Origin: Bacteroidota bacterium
GTDB lineage: Bacteria > Bacteroidota > Bacteroidia > Chitinophagales > LD1
Assembly: GCA_016715625.1 (NCBI GenBank)
Contig: JADJZU010000010.1
Coordinates: forward strand, 62,001-126,000
Reading direction: 5' to 3'
Length of the DNA: 64,000 bases
Part shown: positions 8,163-16,392 of the stretch, piece by piece
How the letters are laid out: every line of letters begins with the position of its first letter
Numbering within the stretch: the stretch's first letter is position 1
Notes under the pieces: model-generated
The model's database searches: none
What the model was told of the DNA's origin: nothing
What the model saw: only the letters and a program-made list of their open reading frames with translations
Translations under genes and position numbers: made by a program

Positions 8163-10421
8163 GACAACCAAAATCCTGTTTTAGGGGCATGTCCGGCTAA
8201 TGTTGTTCGATGCGAAACAAACCCGGTGGTTACATTTTCAACGCCATCAGCGAGTGACAACTGCCCCGGAGTTACCGTATCACAAATTACCGGGTTGCCG
8301 AGCGGTTCCAGTTACCCTTTAGGCACTACCACCAACACCTTCCGTGCTACCGATGCCTATGGCAATCTATCGGGCACCTGCAGTTTTACGGTAACGGTTG
8401 TTCAACAAATAGCCTCGGTTAGTGCCGCTGCTTCCGCCAATCCGATTTGCCAGGGCAGCACATTAAACCTTTCGGCAACTCCTGTAGGCGGCACCAACAT
8501 CAATTGGAACTGGACAAACAATGCCGGAACCAGCATATCCGCAGCATCCACGGCTACCGTAAATAACATCCAGGAGAATGCAGCCCAGGAGGGCACCTAT
8601 ACAGTTACCGCATCCAATGCTTGCGGCAGCCAGCAGGCGCAGGTAAACATTAACGTTCACCACGACTTCGGCTTTGTCTCTTCGGTGACGGTGAATCCGA
8701 ATCCGGTGTGCGAAGGCTCGAGCATTACCCTGTCGGCCACCTTTGGCAATGGCACCCCGACCGATGCCACCTACAACTGGTCGGGTCCGAACGGCTTTAC
8801 CTCCACAGCCGCCAGCCCAACGCGCAGCAACATGCAGGTAGCAGACGGAGGCAGCTACGATGTAACAGTAAGCAATGTCTGCCACCCCGGAGGACAATCC
8901 AACGGAGCGATAGCCTCCCTGCAACCGGTGATTAATGCCACGATAGCGGTAGACGAGTGCATGGGCACGAGTCCTACGGATAAATACTACCTTTTGGTGA
9001 CGGGTAGCGGAGGCACGGGCACCCTGAGCTACAGCGGCACTCCGGTGATCAGCGTAGGCAACCAGAAAGTCTACTACGAACCGGCCGGCAGCACGGTCAA
9101 CGTGACCATCACCGACCAGGCCGCACCGACCAATTGCACCAAAACAGTGAGCGTGACCGCCCCGAGCGGCCACCCGCTGGATATACCGCTGACCGCCAAC
9201 GTCACCAGTTCGGTGAGTGTCAACTGCTACGATGTAGACTTAGACCGCTGGATCACCTTTAGAGACAACAGCAACAATGCCATTCTCTCCATTAATGACA
9301 ACATCAACGGAGGAGCGGTAAACAATAACCTGGGACTGGTAAACGTGACGGTTTACAAAGACGCGGTGGAACCCACGACCTACACCACCGGCCCCAACTG
9401 CCAGACCTTTACGGACTTCAAAGCCATGAAGCGCCACTTTAGGATTACCACCACCAATCCGCCTACGGTGGGCGAGCCGGTGGGCGTAAGGCTTTACTTT
9501 ACCCAGGCAGAAGCCAATGAACTGCGCACCGCCACGCTGGGCAACAACGGCAATGCCCCGGGTCTGCCCTGCACACAGAATGATGACTTTGCTGACAACA
9601 CCGGCCTGACCGATTTATTTGTCACCAAGTATAGCGGCACCAACGAAAACGGAGTATACACCGACAACCTGTCGAGCGGCACCTACCGGGTGTTTGGTAC
9701 CGACTTCGGGATACCGGGCAGTCCGGATGGCCCGCTGACCAAAGCGCCCAACCAGTTCAGCACCGTCTTCAGCGGAGGGCCGGGCTACCACTACGTGCAG
9801 TTAAATGTCACCGAGTTCAGCGAGTTCTGGCTGCATGGCAGCTACCATGGTGCTCCGCTGCCGGTAGAGATGATCTACTTCCAGGCGGAAGCGGTGAACA
9901 ACAGCTACATTAAACTGAGCTGGGCTACAGCCATAGAGATTAACAACGATGGCTTTATGGTAGAGCGCAGCACCGATGCGCAGACTTGGAGCAACATCGG
10001 CTGGGTAGAGGGCCACGACAATGCCACCGTGCAGCACGACTACAGCTTTAACGACTACAACGTAGAGGCAAATGTGCGCTACTACTACCGGTTGAAACAG
10101 CTGGACAATGACGGACAGTTTGAATACACCACGATTGTGAGTGAGATGATTACCGCGCAGAGCACCTTTGCGGTGAAAGACTTTGTGCCGAACCCTACGA
10201 TGAACAACACGAGCCTGTTGGTGAGCAGCAGCGAAGCACAGGAGATAGAAGTGAAGTTTTACGACATTCTGGGTCAGGTAGTGAGCAGCAGCAAACACGC
10301 GCTGCACACGGGAGGCAATCAGCTTACGTTTAGTCTGGAGCACCTGAGTGCGGGCACCTACACAGCCGTAGTGACCAGCCACAACGAAGTCTACAGCAAG
10401 AAACTGGTGGTGACGAGGTAA
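7053..10421 (+). CDS. Giant T9SS-secreted multidomain adhesin, C-terminal part with sorting domain
   Basis: Continuation of the adhesin begun at 1952, in a different frame. The first 115 or so codons cross the damaged repeat and are unreliable. Then come HYR repeats (to 8162), a divergent HYR unit (8163-8400), Ig/PKD-like segments with NPVCEGSSITLSA, a region without clear homology, and a closing stretch LPVEMIYFQAEAVNNSYIKLSWATA that commonly precedes the sorting domain. The last 80 or so residues (FAVKDFVPNPTMNNTSLLVS to SKKLVVTR) are a type A T9SS sorting domain that directs export across the outer membrane. The proposed start at 7053 is not real. Codon use from about 8600 onward looks more GC-rich than in the N-terminal half. 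A strong terminator follows. Confidence 0.8.
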   Translation: MPAGTCGAVVTYTAPVGTDNCPGATTTRTAGLASGSTFPVGVTTVTHQVTAANGQTASCSFTVTWCHTTILPANIPTCHGGPGARGPPRPGGAAGEKTAPRRGPPRAHRPRTTRTSCSFTVTVVDNTAPTITCPANISVNATAGTCGAVVTYTAPVGTDNCPGATTTRTAGPASGSTFPVGVTTVTHQVTASNGQTASCSFTVTVVDNQAPTITCPANISVNATAGTCGAVVTYTAPVGTDNCPGATTTRTAGPASGSTFPVGVTTVTHQVTAANGQTASCSFTVTVVDNQAPTITCPANISVNATAGTCGAVVTYTAPVGTDNCPGATTTRTAGPASGSTFPVGVTTVTHQVADASGQTASCSFTVTVTDNQNPVLGACPANVVRCETNPVVTFSTPSASDNCPGVTVSQITGLPSGSSYPLGTTTNTFRATDAYGNLSGTCSFTVTVVQQIASVSAAASANPICQGSTLNLSATPVGGTNINWNWTNNAGTSISAASTATVNNIQENAAQEGTYTVTASNACGSQQAQVNINVHHDFGFVSSVTVNPNPVCEGSSITLSATFGNGTPTDATYNWSGPNGFTSTAASPTRSNMQVADGGSYDVTVSNVCHPGGQSNGAIASLQPVINATIAVDECMGTSPTDKYYLLVTGSGGTGTLSYSGTPVISVGNQKVYYEPAGSTVNVTITDQAAPTNCTKTVSVTAPSGHPLDIPLTANVTSSVSVNCYDVDLDRWITFRDNSNNAILSINDNINGGAVNNNLGLVNVTVYKDAVEPTTYTTGPNCQTFTDFKAMKRHFRITTTNPPTVGEPVGVRLYFTQAEANELRTATLGNNGNAPGLPCTQNDDFADNTGLTDLFVTKYSGTNENGVYTDNLSSGTYRVFGTDFGIPGSPDGPLTKAPNQFSTVFSGGPGYHYVQLNVTEFSEFWLHGSYHGAPLPVEMIYFQAEAVNNSYIKLSWATAIEINNDGFMVERSTDAQTWSNIGWVEGHDNATVQHDYSFNDYNVEANVRYYYRLKQLDNDGQFEYTTIVSEMITAQSTFAVKDFVPNPTMNNTSLLVSSSEAQEIEVKFYDILGQVVSSSKHALHTGGNQLTFSLEHLSAGTYTAVVTSHNEVYSKKLVVTR
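7241..7397 (+). other. Corrupted repeat unit with T-free G/C-run insert (likely assembly artefact)
   Basis: From about 7241 the HYR unit decays into a sequence only loosely like its neighbours. From 7285 to 7397 there is not a single T; the stretch consists of runs of G and C plus one run of six A. Normal repeat sequence resumes at about 7398. Nothing else in the window has this composition. It looks like low-quality consensus rather than biological DNA, although the frame happens to stay open through it. Confidence 0.75.
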
Positions 10422-10453
10422 GCGTCCACCATCGGATTCAACAACAACAACAC

Positions 10454-10493
10454 AAAACAGGCTCGCCTAAGACACCGGAGGCGAGCCTGTTTT
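10454..10493. terminator. Bidirectional terminator between adhesin and GNAT genes
   Basis: Perfect 15-bp stem: AAAACAGGCTCGCCT (10454-10468) pairs with AGGCGAGCCTGTTTT (10479-10493), 10-nt loop. A-run on one side and T-run on the other let it stop transcription from both converging genes. Confidence 0.88.
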
Positions 10494-10508
10494 AGGCCAA
10501 AAAGGAAA

Positions 10509-11093
10509 TTATTTTTTACACAGCACCCAACTTGAAAGTCTACTGCTTTTTACAACGGTTTCATATACCAACTCAAAACCAAGTTTTTGGTAAATAAGCA
10601 CATTCTTGGGATCTTCTGTCTTTAACCAAAATTCTTTTAAACCTCGTTGTTTCATGTCGCTTATACTTTGCTCAATCAGTGTGCGGCTATAACCTTTGCC
10701 ACGTGCTGCACTTTGTACCCCAACGCACCAGATATAACCGAAATTTTCCGCGGCATTTTTCTTTATCCAATTTTCCGGTACAGCATCATGGTTCATCAAA
10801 CGGACCGTTGCCGACAAGCCAATTCGGAAAGGAATAGTCCACATTCCTGATTTGATTTCACGAAATATTCCTAACGGAAAGTTGTTGCCCGGAAGCCAAA
10901 TGAGTGCCCCTTTATGGTCAGGAGACACGAGCACTCCTCCATATAAGGATGCCGCCTGGGAACAATAATGGTATAGTTGCAGCAAATGCTTGTTGCGTTT
11001 TTCTTCGGAACATTCCTTAAAGGCGTACTTCATTAAAGGGTAATGGAGAAAGGAGTCGGCAAGAATTTTTGCAGCCTGATTAGTAGTAGACAT
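10509..11093 (-). CDS. GNAT family N-acetyltransferase
   Basis: 194 residues with the GNAT fold. The acetyl-CoA-binding core is FGYIWCVGVQSAARGKGYSR (beta4 and the R/Q-x-x-G-x-G/A loop, here ARGKGY) at about 118-137, followed by LIEQSISDMKQRGLKEFWL and the ENVLIYQKLGFE-like C-terminal motif (DPKNVLIYQKLGFELV). Soluble and cytoplasmic; it transfers an acetyl group to an amine on an unknown substrate. It is convergent with the adhesin gene and divergent from the PPK2 gene, so probably transcribed alone. Confidence 0.85.
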   Translation of the reverse strand: MSTTNQAAKILADSFLHYPLMKYAFKECSEEKRNKHLLQLYHYCSQAASLYGGVLVSPDHKGALIWLPGNNFPLGIFREIKSGMWTIPFRIGLSATVRLMNHDAVPENWIKKNAAENFGYIWCVGVQSAARGKGYSRTLIEQSISDMKQRGLKEFWLKTEDPKNVLIYQKLGFELVYETVVKSSRLSSWVLCKK

Positions 11094-11185
11094 GATGTCA
11101 AATTAGATCTCCAGCTATTTATTGTTTAGAAATCGCATGCCTGCCAACAGCTCTTTTTTATTTTCAGCATACATAAAACAAGGAT

Positions 11186-11938
11186 ATGACAAAAATACAA
11201 TTAGCAAAAACCGATACACGTGCTCCCAAGAAGCTCCAGAAAGAGGCAATTAAAAAGGAGACGCAGAAATTCATCTTCAGAATGGAGGAATTGCAAAACC
11301 TGATGTATGCAGAAAGTAAACATGCCTTGTTAGTGGTTCTGCAAGGTATGGATGCATCCGGTAAAGATGGCGTGGTGAAGAATGTTTTTACGGCTGTAAA
11401 TCCGATGGGATGTCGTGTTATCGCATTTAAGAAGCCAACCGAGCCTGAAATGAAACATGATTTTTTGTGGCGTGTGCATGCACAGGTGCCGGAGAAGGGA
11501 ATGATTCACATTTTCAATCGTTCGCATTACGAAGACGTACTCATACAACGTGTGCATCATTGGGTAGACGAGGCTACTATCCTTCAACGGTTTCAGCACA
11601 TTAATAATTTTGAAAAACTGCTACAGGATACAAATACGCACGTGCTCAAATTTTATCTGCATGTTTCAAAAGAAGAACAATTAGCCAGACTCCAGGAGCG
11701 CATGAGCGATAAAACAAAAATGTGGAAGCATAACGAGGCCGATATGCGCGAGCGTGAGCTATGGAATGATTACCGCAAAGCATATGAAAGTGTTTTTGAA
11801 AACTGCGCATCCAGTGCACCTTGGCATATCATACCTGCCGACCAAAATTGGTATAAGGAGTATTTAATCGCCAAAAAGGTAGTGGAAACCTTAGAAGCCT
11901 TGAAGATGAAGTTTCCGGGTTTAAAAAAGGAGGAGTAA
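11186..11938 (+). CDS. Polyphosphate kinase 2 family protein
   Basis: 250 residues, the usual length of single-domain PPK2. A Walker A-like loop GMDASGKDG lies at 54-62, the family motif FNRSHYEDVL at 110-119, and the conserved lid region (RLQERMSDKTKMWKHNEAD) near 172-190. PPK2 enzymes use polyphosphate to phosphorylate nucleoside mono- or diphosphates, or the reverse, in the cytoplasm; which nucleotide is used cannot be decided here. The start ATG at 11186 follows AAGGAT. It stands alone on the plus strand and converges with an esterase gene 7 bp away. Confidence 0.9.
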   Translation: MTKIQLAKTDTRAPKKLQKEAIKKETQKFIFRMEELQNLMYAESKHALLVVLQGMDASGKDGVVKNVFTAVNPMGCRVIAFKKPTEPEMKHDFLWRVHAQVPEKGMIHIFNRSHYEDVLIQRVHHWVDEATILQRFQHINNFEKLLQDTNTHVLKFYLHVSKEEQLARLQERMSDKTKMWKHNEADMRERELWNDYRKAYESVFENCASSAPWHIIPADQNWYKEYLIAKKVVETLEALKMKFPGLKKEE

Positions 11939-11945
11939 TCTTTGC

Positions 11946-12863
11946 CTATATGCTGGACAAAAAGGATTGGATGTCGCGGTATGCTTGCATCGCAGCCACA
12001 TCGACTAAGGGTGTATTTATAAATCCGTGAAACAGGTCTTTATATTCTTTGTAAGTCGCTGGGGTTCCTGCCGCTAATAATTGCTCGTAATATTTCCGGC
12101 CATCATCCAGCAGTGGATCCAGCGATGCTGTCAATACAAAGGCCGGTGCTAATCCGTTGTGGTCGGATTCGTAACAGGGCGATACACTCGGAGCGCAGCG
12201 ATCTTCCGCGCGTGGTGTATACTGTTCACGAAACCATATCACGGTTTCTTTTTCCAGTAAAAATCCTTTTCCGTTTTGATCGATAGAAGGGTTATTGAGT
12301 TTCCCATCAATCCAAGGGTAGATGAGCACCTGTGCTCTAAGTGGTATATTTTCTTTTTTGCTACGATGAGCCATACAGGCCGATACATTTCCACCAGCGC
12401 TATCGCCCATCACCACCATGTCAGCTGCATTACCACCAAACGATGCAATGTTTGCTTGGGTCCATTTCAGCGCACGGAAGGAATCATCATGTGCAGTCGG
12501 GAAGGTGAATTCCGGGGCGAGCCTGTATTCGACTGATACTACAATACAATTATTCATGGCGCAAATTCTGCGGCATACCAAATCGTGTGAGTAAAGGCCA
12601 TATAGCACAAAGCCACCACCATGATAATACACGATTACGCGTTGATTTTTTGCAGTGCTGTTGTTATAAATGCGAACTGGAACGCCATTCGCATTTATAT
12701 CATGCACGGAGGCAATCGATATTTTTTTGTCGTAGATGAAACTGCCGAGCGCAGCAGCCGTGTCCGACTTTTTTCGGAGCGCAGCAATGTCTACCGTATT
12801 AGAAGCGTCTATGGGTTTGCGAAACTTTGCAAAGAGTAATACCAGTTTTATTTTCCAATTCAT
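11946..12863 (-). CDS. Alpha/beta hydrolase, hormone-sensitive-lipase-type esterase
   Basis: 305 residues. The oxyanion-hole motif HGGGF is at 81-85, the nucleophile elbow GDSAGG at 153-158 (Ser155), the probable catalytic Asp249 in ASLDPLLDDG and His279 in FHGF. This set defines the HSL (GDSAG) family of carboxylesterases. It has no clear signal peptide, although the N-terminus (KIKLVLLFAKF) is hydrophobic, so it is probably cytoplasmic or membrane-associated. Substrate unknown. The L,D-transpeptidase gene lies 23 bp upstream on the same strand and the pair may be cotranscribed. Confidence 0.9.
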   Translation of the reverse strand: MNWKIKLVLLFAKFRKPIDASNTVDIAALRKKSDTAAALGSFIYDKKISIASVHDINANGVPVRIYNNSTAKNQRVIVYYHGGGFVLYGLYSHDLVCRRICAMNNCIVVSVEYRLAPEFTFPTAHDDSFRALKWTQANIASFGGNAADMVVMGDSAGGNVSACMAHRSKKENIPLRAQVLIYPWIDGKLNNPSIDQNGKGFLLEKETVIWFREQYTPRAEDRCAPSVSPCYESDHNGLAPAFVLTASLDPLLDDGRKYYEQLLAAGTPATYKEYKDLFHGFINTPLVDVAAMQAYRDIQSFLSSI

Positions 12864-12886
12864 AATATGGAAAGTAGAAAAAGCGA

Positions 12887-14537
12887 TTACTTGCCAAACA
12901 CTTCTGTGGCCAATTTCTGATCATGGCCATATATGTCGTTTCTGAAATTCAGTTTTCCATCATGGCTGACCCAAGCTGTAAAATATCCGATAAATACGGG
13001 CACCGAAGGCTTTACCCGCACATACTTTTCTTCACCGGCATTCATCCATTCCTTTATTTTCTCGGGCGTAATGGAGGTATCGTTTCTAAAAAGATAATTG
13101 GCCAGTTTTTCAGGTTCGGAGAGTCGGATACACCCATGGCTAAATGCCCGATTGGTTTGTTCAAAAAGATACTTTGCCGGGGTATCGTGCATGTAAATGT
13201 TGAAGTGATTCGGAAACAAAAATTTTACCAGCCCCAGGGAATTATTTTTTCCGGGTTTTTCTCGAATGGTAAAAGGTACTCCACGCGAATGTTTTTTCCA
13301 GTTTACACTGTACGGACTTATCTTTTTGTTGCCTGCCAACACCTCCATGTTTTTGCGAGTCAGATAGCCCGGATTCTTTTTTAAGATGGGCAGTATTTCT
13401 TTTACAATAATGCTTTGTGGTATGTTCCAATAAGGGCTGAATACTACGGTGGTTAACTCATCGGAAAAAATAGTAGTGGCGTTAGCTTCTTTGCCTACTA
13501 CCACGCTCATACTCCAGAGCGGTTTCCCATTGTCCATCACATGTAGCTTAAACTCCGGAATATTCACCAGCAGATAATCGGATGCCAGGCTGTCCGGTGC
13601 CCATCGCATGCGCTCCATATTGATTATCATCTGTTTTATCCGTTCTTGAACAGAAACATTCATACTGATACGTGTTGCCTTATCCAGCATACCACTTGGC
13701 GGAATTCCCATCCGTTTTTGAAGCGATACCAAGCCATTTAACACTACCGAGTCAAACGTGTTGCCCTTGGTGGCAATCGCTATATCTTCGGAGAGCAGCA
13801 GATATTTTTTTAAGGATTGCACCACTAGCGAGCTATCCCCTAACTTCAGGGGCTTATCGGTAGAGTCAATATTCGGGAAGCCTCCGCTGAGCTCTATTTG
13901 CCGGTATTTTAGAAGGGCTGTTTTAATGGCGCGGTAATAATCATTTACGGGTTCATAGACCGCATAGGAAGTATCCGATACAAGGAGTGCGTTCAATAAC
14001 AAAGAGTAATTTTTCTTCTTTCTTGGGATATACCATTCCAGGTCGCGGGGTTGTGCATCGGAGCCATAGTATTCTTTGGTGGCGTATTTGAAAAAGGCGG
14101 CAGTCATGCTTACCTCCAGCAGTAACTTTTGGGTAGAATTTTGTTTCAGATATTCACCATTTAACTCGGTACTATCTATAACTGATAGCAGGGCTGCAGA
14201 AAGCAGCGTAGTGTCATGAAAGAGGGATGAAAAATCTTTTAATCGATGCAAAAAAACCTTTGCTTGTCCGCTAAGCGAATCACCGGCAAACCAAGCCGCC
14301 TGATAATTTCTACGGGTATAAAATGCGCTGATGTCCTTCGAAAAATCTGCAGGGTAGTATCCTGGGCTAAAAATTTTTGCAGAAGAAACTATCCAGTGTT
14401 ACAGCACTGTAATTTTCTGCAGTATACACCGTAGTGTCCTGCACCAGCACAGTCGGTTCGTTATTAGAAGAATGCTTACAGCCCCCGAGTTGAAATGCGT
14501 ACACGAAGGCAGTTAAAAGAACAAGAAAACTCTTCAT
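12887..14537 (-). CDS. Murein L,D-transpeptidase, YcbB-type lipoprotein (one frameshift near N-terminus)
   Basis: The long open frame (12887-14251, 454 codons from a TTG) has the peptidoglycan-binding-like region (about 140-200) and the YkuD catalytic domain, with the active-site motif SHGCIRL (Cys374 in this frame). Upstream of 14251 the same frame reads on with family-like sequence (FYTRRNYQAAWFAGDSL), so the TTG is not the start. After a 1-bp shift somewhere in 14371-14400 the frame runs back to ATG 14535-14537, which begins a lipoprotein signal with lipobox LGGC. The full protein would be about 549 residues. It crosslinks peptidoglycan through meso-diaminopimelate residues from the periplasmic side. 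A second L,D-transpeptidase-like gene lies 18 bp upstream, same strand. A truncated pseudogene is the alternative, but the intact flanks favour a sequence error. Confidence 0.82.
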
Positions 14538-14555
14538 GTAATCGATTGGAGGATA

Positions 14556-15194
14556 TTATTTGGCGTAAATGTATAGCAATGAGCCATTCGCCAAAACAGG
14601 GGCTACCTCCTCAATCAAATCAGCCGGTAGTGCCGGACAACCAAAACTTCTGCCGAGACGTCCGTGTTGCTGCACAAATTTTTCGCAGACATAATCGGCA
14701 CCATGAATGATAATTTCACGGGTGCGCGCATTGTCGTTTAGGTTTTTCTCCAAACCGTTTAATAGCACTGCCGTGCCATGTTTAGGGCTGTTGATGATAG
14801 CGCCTACACTAAAAAAACCAAGCGAACTTTGAAGTGAAGATGGTTCATTGGAGAAATGGTTGGCCATCAGCTCTCCCGAATTTTTTCCATGTGCCACCAG
14901 CGATTGATAGAGTAGTTTTTTCTGCTCTAAATCAATAACAAAAAACCGTTTTTGATTCGATGGCTTGCTAAAATCGCACACTGCCAACAGCGGTTTTTCA
15001 GGCTTGTATTTTTCATATCCCTCGTAAGAGCGGCTAAATGCATCAAACGACAATATGTTTTCCAAACCGCAATCGGTGTAGAGTTGGTGTATCTTACTCT
15101 TGGAGTTTGCTTTGCTACTAATCGATTTTTCTCCCAGCCAATAAAAACTGAGCAGAAAGACGGATACAAAAAGCAAGGTCAGCAACTTGTTCAT
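14556..15194 (-). CDS. L,D-transpeptidase catalytic domain protein (YkuD_2 type)
   Basis: 212 residues from the preferred ATG at 15194 (MNKLLTLLFVSVFLL), which places a signal anchor at residues 3-20; an upstream in-frame ATG at 15236 would add 14 polar residues before it. The catalytic pattern of the YkuD_2 family is present: IIIHGADY (His165) and GRSFGCPALP (Cys186). Also family-like are LLYQSLVAHGKNSG and SLGFFSVG. It probably acts on peptidoglycan at the outer face of the inner membrane; in this subfamily the exact reaction is less well established than for YcbB. It forms a likely two-gene unit with the adjacent YcbB-type gene. Confidence 0.88.
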   Translation of the reverse strand: MNKLLTLLFVSVFLLSFYWLGEKSISSKANSKSKIHQLYTDCGLENILSFDAFSRSYEGYEKYKPEKPLLAVCDFSKPSNQKRFFVIDLEQKKLLYQSLVAHGKNSGELMANHFSNEPSSLQSSLGFFSVGAIINSPKHGTAVLLNGLEKNLNDNARTREIIIHGADYVCEKFVQQHGRLGRSFGCPALPADLIEEVAPVLANGSLLYIYAK

Positions 15195-15310
15195 AGGTCT
15201 TTTTTTAATCGATGCATCCATGCAAAGGTAATTCAAGTATTAGGAGGAATGATAACTGCCGCAGCAGTACTCGTATATTTTCCAACTGTTTAACATCTAC
15301 CACCTGAAAA

Positions 15311-15326
15311 GGTGATGAAAATCACC
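15311..15326. promoter_or_regulatory. Palindrome resembling a Crp/Fnr-family operator
   Basis: GGTGAT-GAAA-ATCACC is a perfect 6-bp palindrome with a 4-bp centre; its TGAT-N4-ATCA core matches the layout of Crp/Fnr-type sites. It sits about 115 bp upstream of the L,D-transpeptidase start (minus strand) and 36 bp upstream of a tiny plus-strand ORF. It may instead be a small RNA hairpin with a GAAA tetraloop. No regulator is encoded nearby. Confidence 0.25.
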
Positions 15327-15361
15327 GATTGCGCTAACTTTTTTCACTTGGAGAAATGGGT

Positions 15362-15421
15362 ATGCTTACTACTATCGCACCGTCAAGACGATTTTTCATG
15401 TGTGGTCGTTTTGGTGTTTAA
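15362..15421 (+). CDS. Possible 19-residue leader peptide upstream of a terminator
   Basis: ATG at 15362-15364 is preceded by GGAG at 15350-15353, a good ribosome-binding spacing. The frame codes MLTTIAPSRRFFMCGRFGV and stops at TAA 15419-15421. A strong intrinsic terminator follows 31 nt later (15453-15484), before the acyl-CoA dehydrogenase start at 15526. The order short ORF, terminator, gene is that of a translational attenuator, but a small RNA ending at the terminator is equally possible. No other plus-strand gene lies between here and 11938 to explain the terminator. Confidence 0.35.
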   Translation: MLTTIAPSRRFFMCGRFGV

Positions 15422-15452
15422 TTAGGAATAGTGCATCCATTCATTTGGAGAG

Positions 15453-15484
15453 GCCCGTTACCAAGAAAGTAACGGGCTTTTTTT
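15453..15484 (+). terminator. Intrinsic terminator upstream of acyl-CoA dehydrogenase gene
   Basis: GCCCGTTAC (15453-15461) pairs with GTAACGGGC (15469-15477), 7-nt loop, followed by seven T (15478-15484). Oriented plus. It lies in an intergenic region with no plus-strand protein gene immediately upstream, so it ends either a leader transcript or a small RNA. Confidence 0.85.
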
Positions 15485-15525
15485 GTTATGGTAAATTCGT
15501 TATTTCATCTGCTAAAATATCAGCT

Positions 15526-16392
15526 ATGCCATTAAAAGGAGGAGCCTTCGTTACAGACGAAACTAATTACAACGATGTTTTTTTACCCGAAGACTGGACG
15601 GAAGAACAGTTGATGATTCGAGACATGGTAAAGGATTTTTGCCTGCAGGAAATTCATGGTTTGGGAATAGAAAAAGCAGCTGCACTTGATGCATCTAAAG
15701 ATCTGGACTTGATTGTTTCCATGCTGGAAAAATCGGCCGAGTTAGGTCTTTGTGGCCTTTCTATCGATAAAGAATATGGCGGCATGGATCTTGACTTTAA
15801 TACCGGACTTTTGTTTGGCGAAGCCATATCGCTGGGCTTTTCTTTTGCTACTACTATAGGCGCGCAAACTTCTATCGGTTCGTTACCCATCGTGTTCTAC
15901 GGTACTCCGGAGCAGAAACAAAAGTATTTGCCGGGCATTGCCTCCGCCAAATTAAAAGCGTCTTACTGTCTCACAGAACCCGGTGCAGGTTCCGATGCTA
16001 ATTCCGGAAAAACAAAAGCTACACTAAGTACCGATGGCAAAACCTATTTGCTCAACGGTCAAAAAATGTGGATTACCAATGGTGGCTTTGCCGATATCTT
16101 TATTGTGTTTGCAAAAATTGAAGACGATAAAGACCTTTCCGCATTTATTGTCGAAAAGGCTTTCGGTGGCATCACTTTGGGCAAAGAGGAAAAGAAGCTA
16201 GGTATAAAAGGTTCTTCTACCGTGCAGGTTTTCTTTAACAACTGTCCGGTACCGGCTGAGAATTTACTGTCTAAAAGAGGCGAAGGATTTAAAATTGCCT
16301 TGAACATACTCAATACCGGCCGAGTTAAGCTTTCTGCCGGGGCCATAGGCTATTCACGGAGGAATGGGTTATGCGGTGGAAACCGGTATTGA
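15526..16392 (+). CDS. Acyl-CoA dehydrogenase, N-terminal and middle domains (gene interrupted)
   Basis: Start chosen at ATG 15526 (MPLKGGAFVTDETNY); the frame is open upstream but would run through the terminator. The dehydrogenase N-terminal helical domain and the FAD-contacting middle domain are clear: YCLTEPGAGSDANSGKTKA, TYLLNGQKMWITNGG and GIKGSSTVQVFFNNCPVPAENLL. The match stops at GRVKLSAGAIG. Sequence typical of the next 120 or so residues is missing and the family resumes, in another frame, at HGGMGYAVETG (16364 onward). So a segment of the C-terminal helical domain is deleted as well as the frame being shifted. The enzyme would oxidise acyl-CoA to enoyl-CoA in beta-oxidation. A plsC-like gene overlaps the end of the second part. 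Confidence 0.85.
   Translation: MPLKGGAFVTDETNYNDVFLPEDWTEEQLMIRDMVKDFCLQEIHGLGIEKAAALDASKDLDLIVSMLEKSAELGLCGLSIDKEYGGMDLDFNTGLLFGEAISLGFSFATTIGAQTSIGSLPIVFYGTPEQKQKYLPGIASAKLKASYCLTEPGAGSDANSGKTKATLSTDGKTYLLNGQKMWITNGGFADIFIVFAKIEDDKDLSAFIVEKAFGGITLGKEEKKLGIKGSSTVQVFFNNCPVPAENLLSKRGEGFKIALNILNTGRVKLSAGAIGYSRRNGLCGGNRY

Noticed and set aside
7578..8171. 197-codon minus-strand frame over the HYR repeats
   Set aside because: Repeats of GC-rich codons stay open in antisense by chance; its protein is periodic (GRAAGRAGSSGCCRSR) and mirrors the 246-bp unit.
8463..9173. 236-codon minus-strand frame
   Set aside because: Antisense shadow of the adhesin C-terminal part, whose plus-strand frame has recognisable Ig-like motifs.
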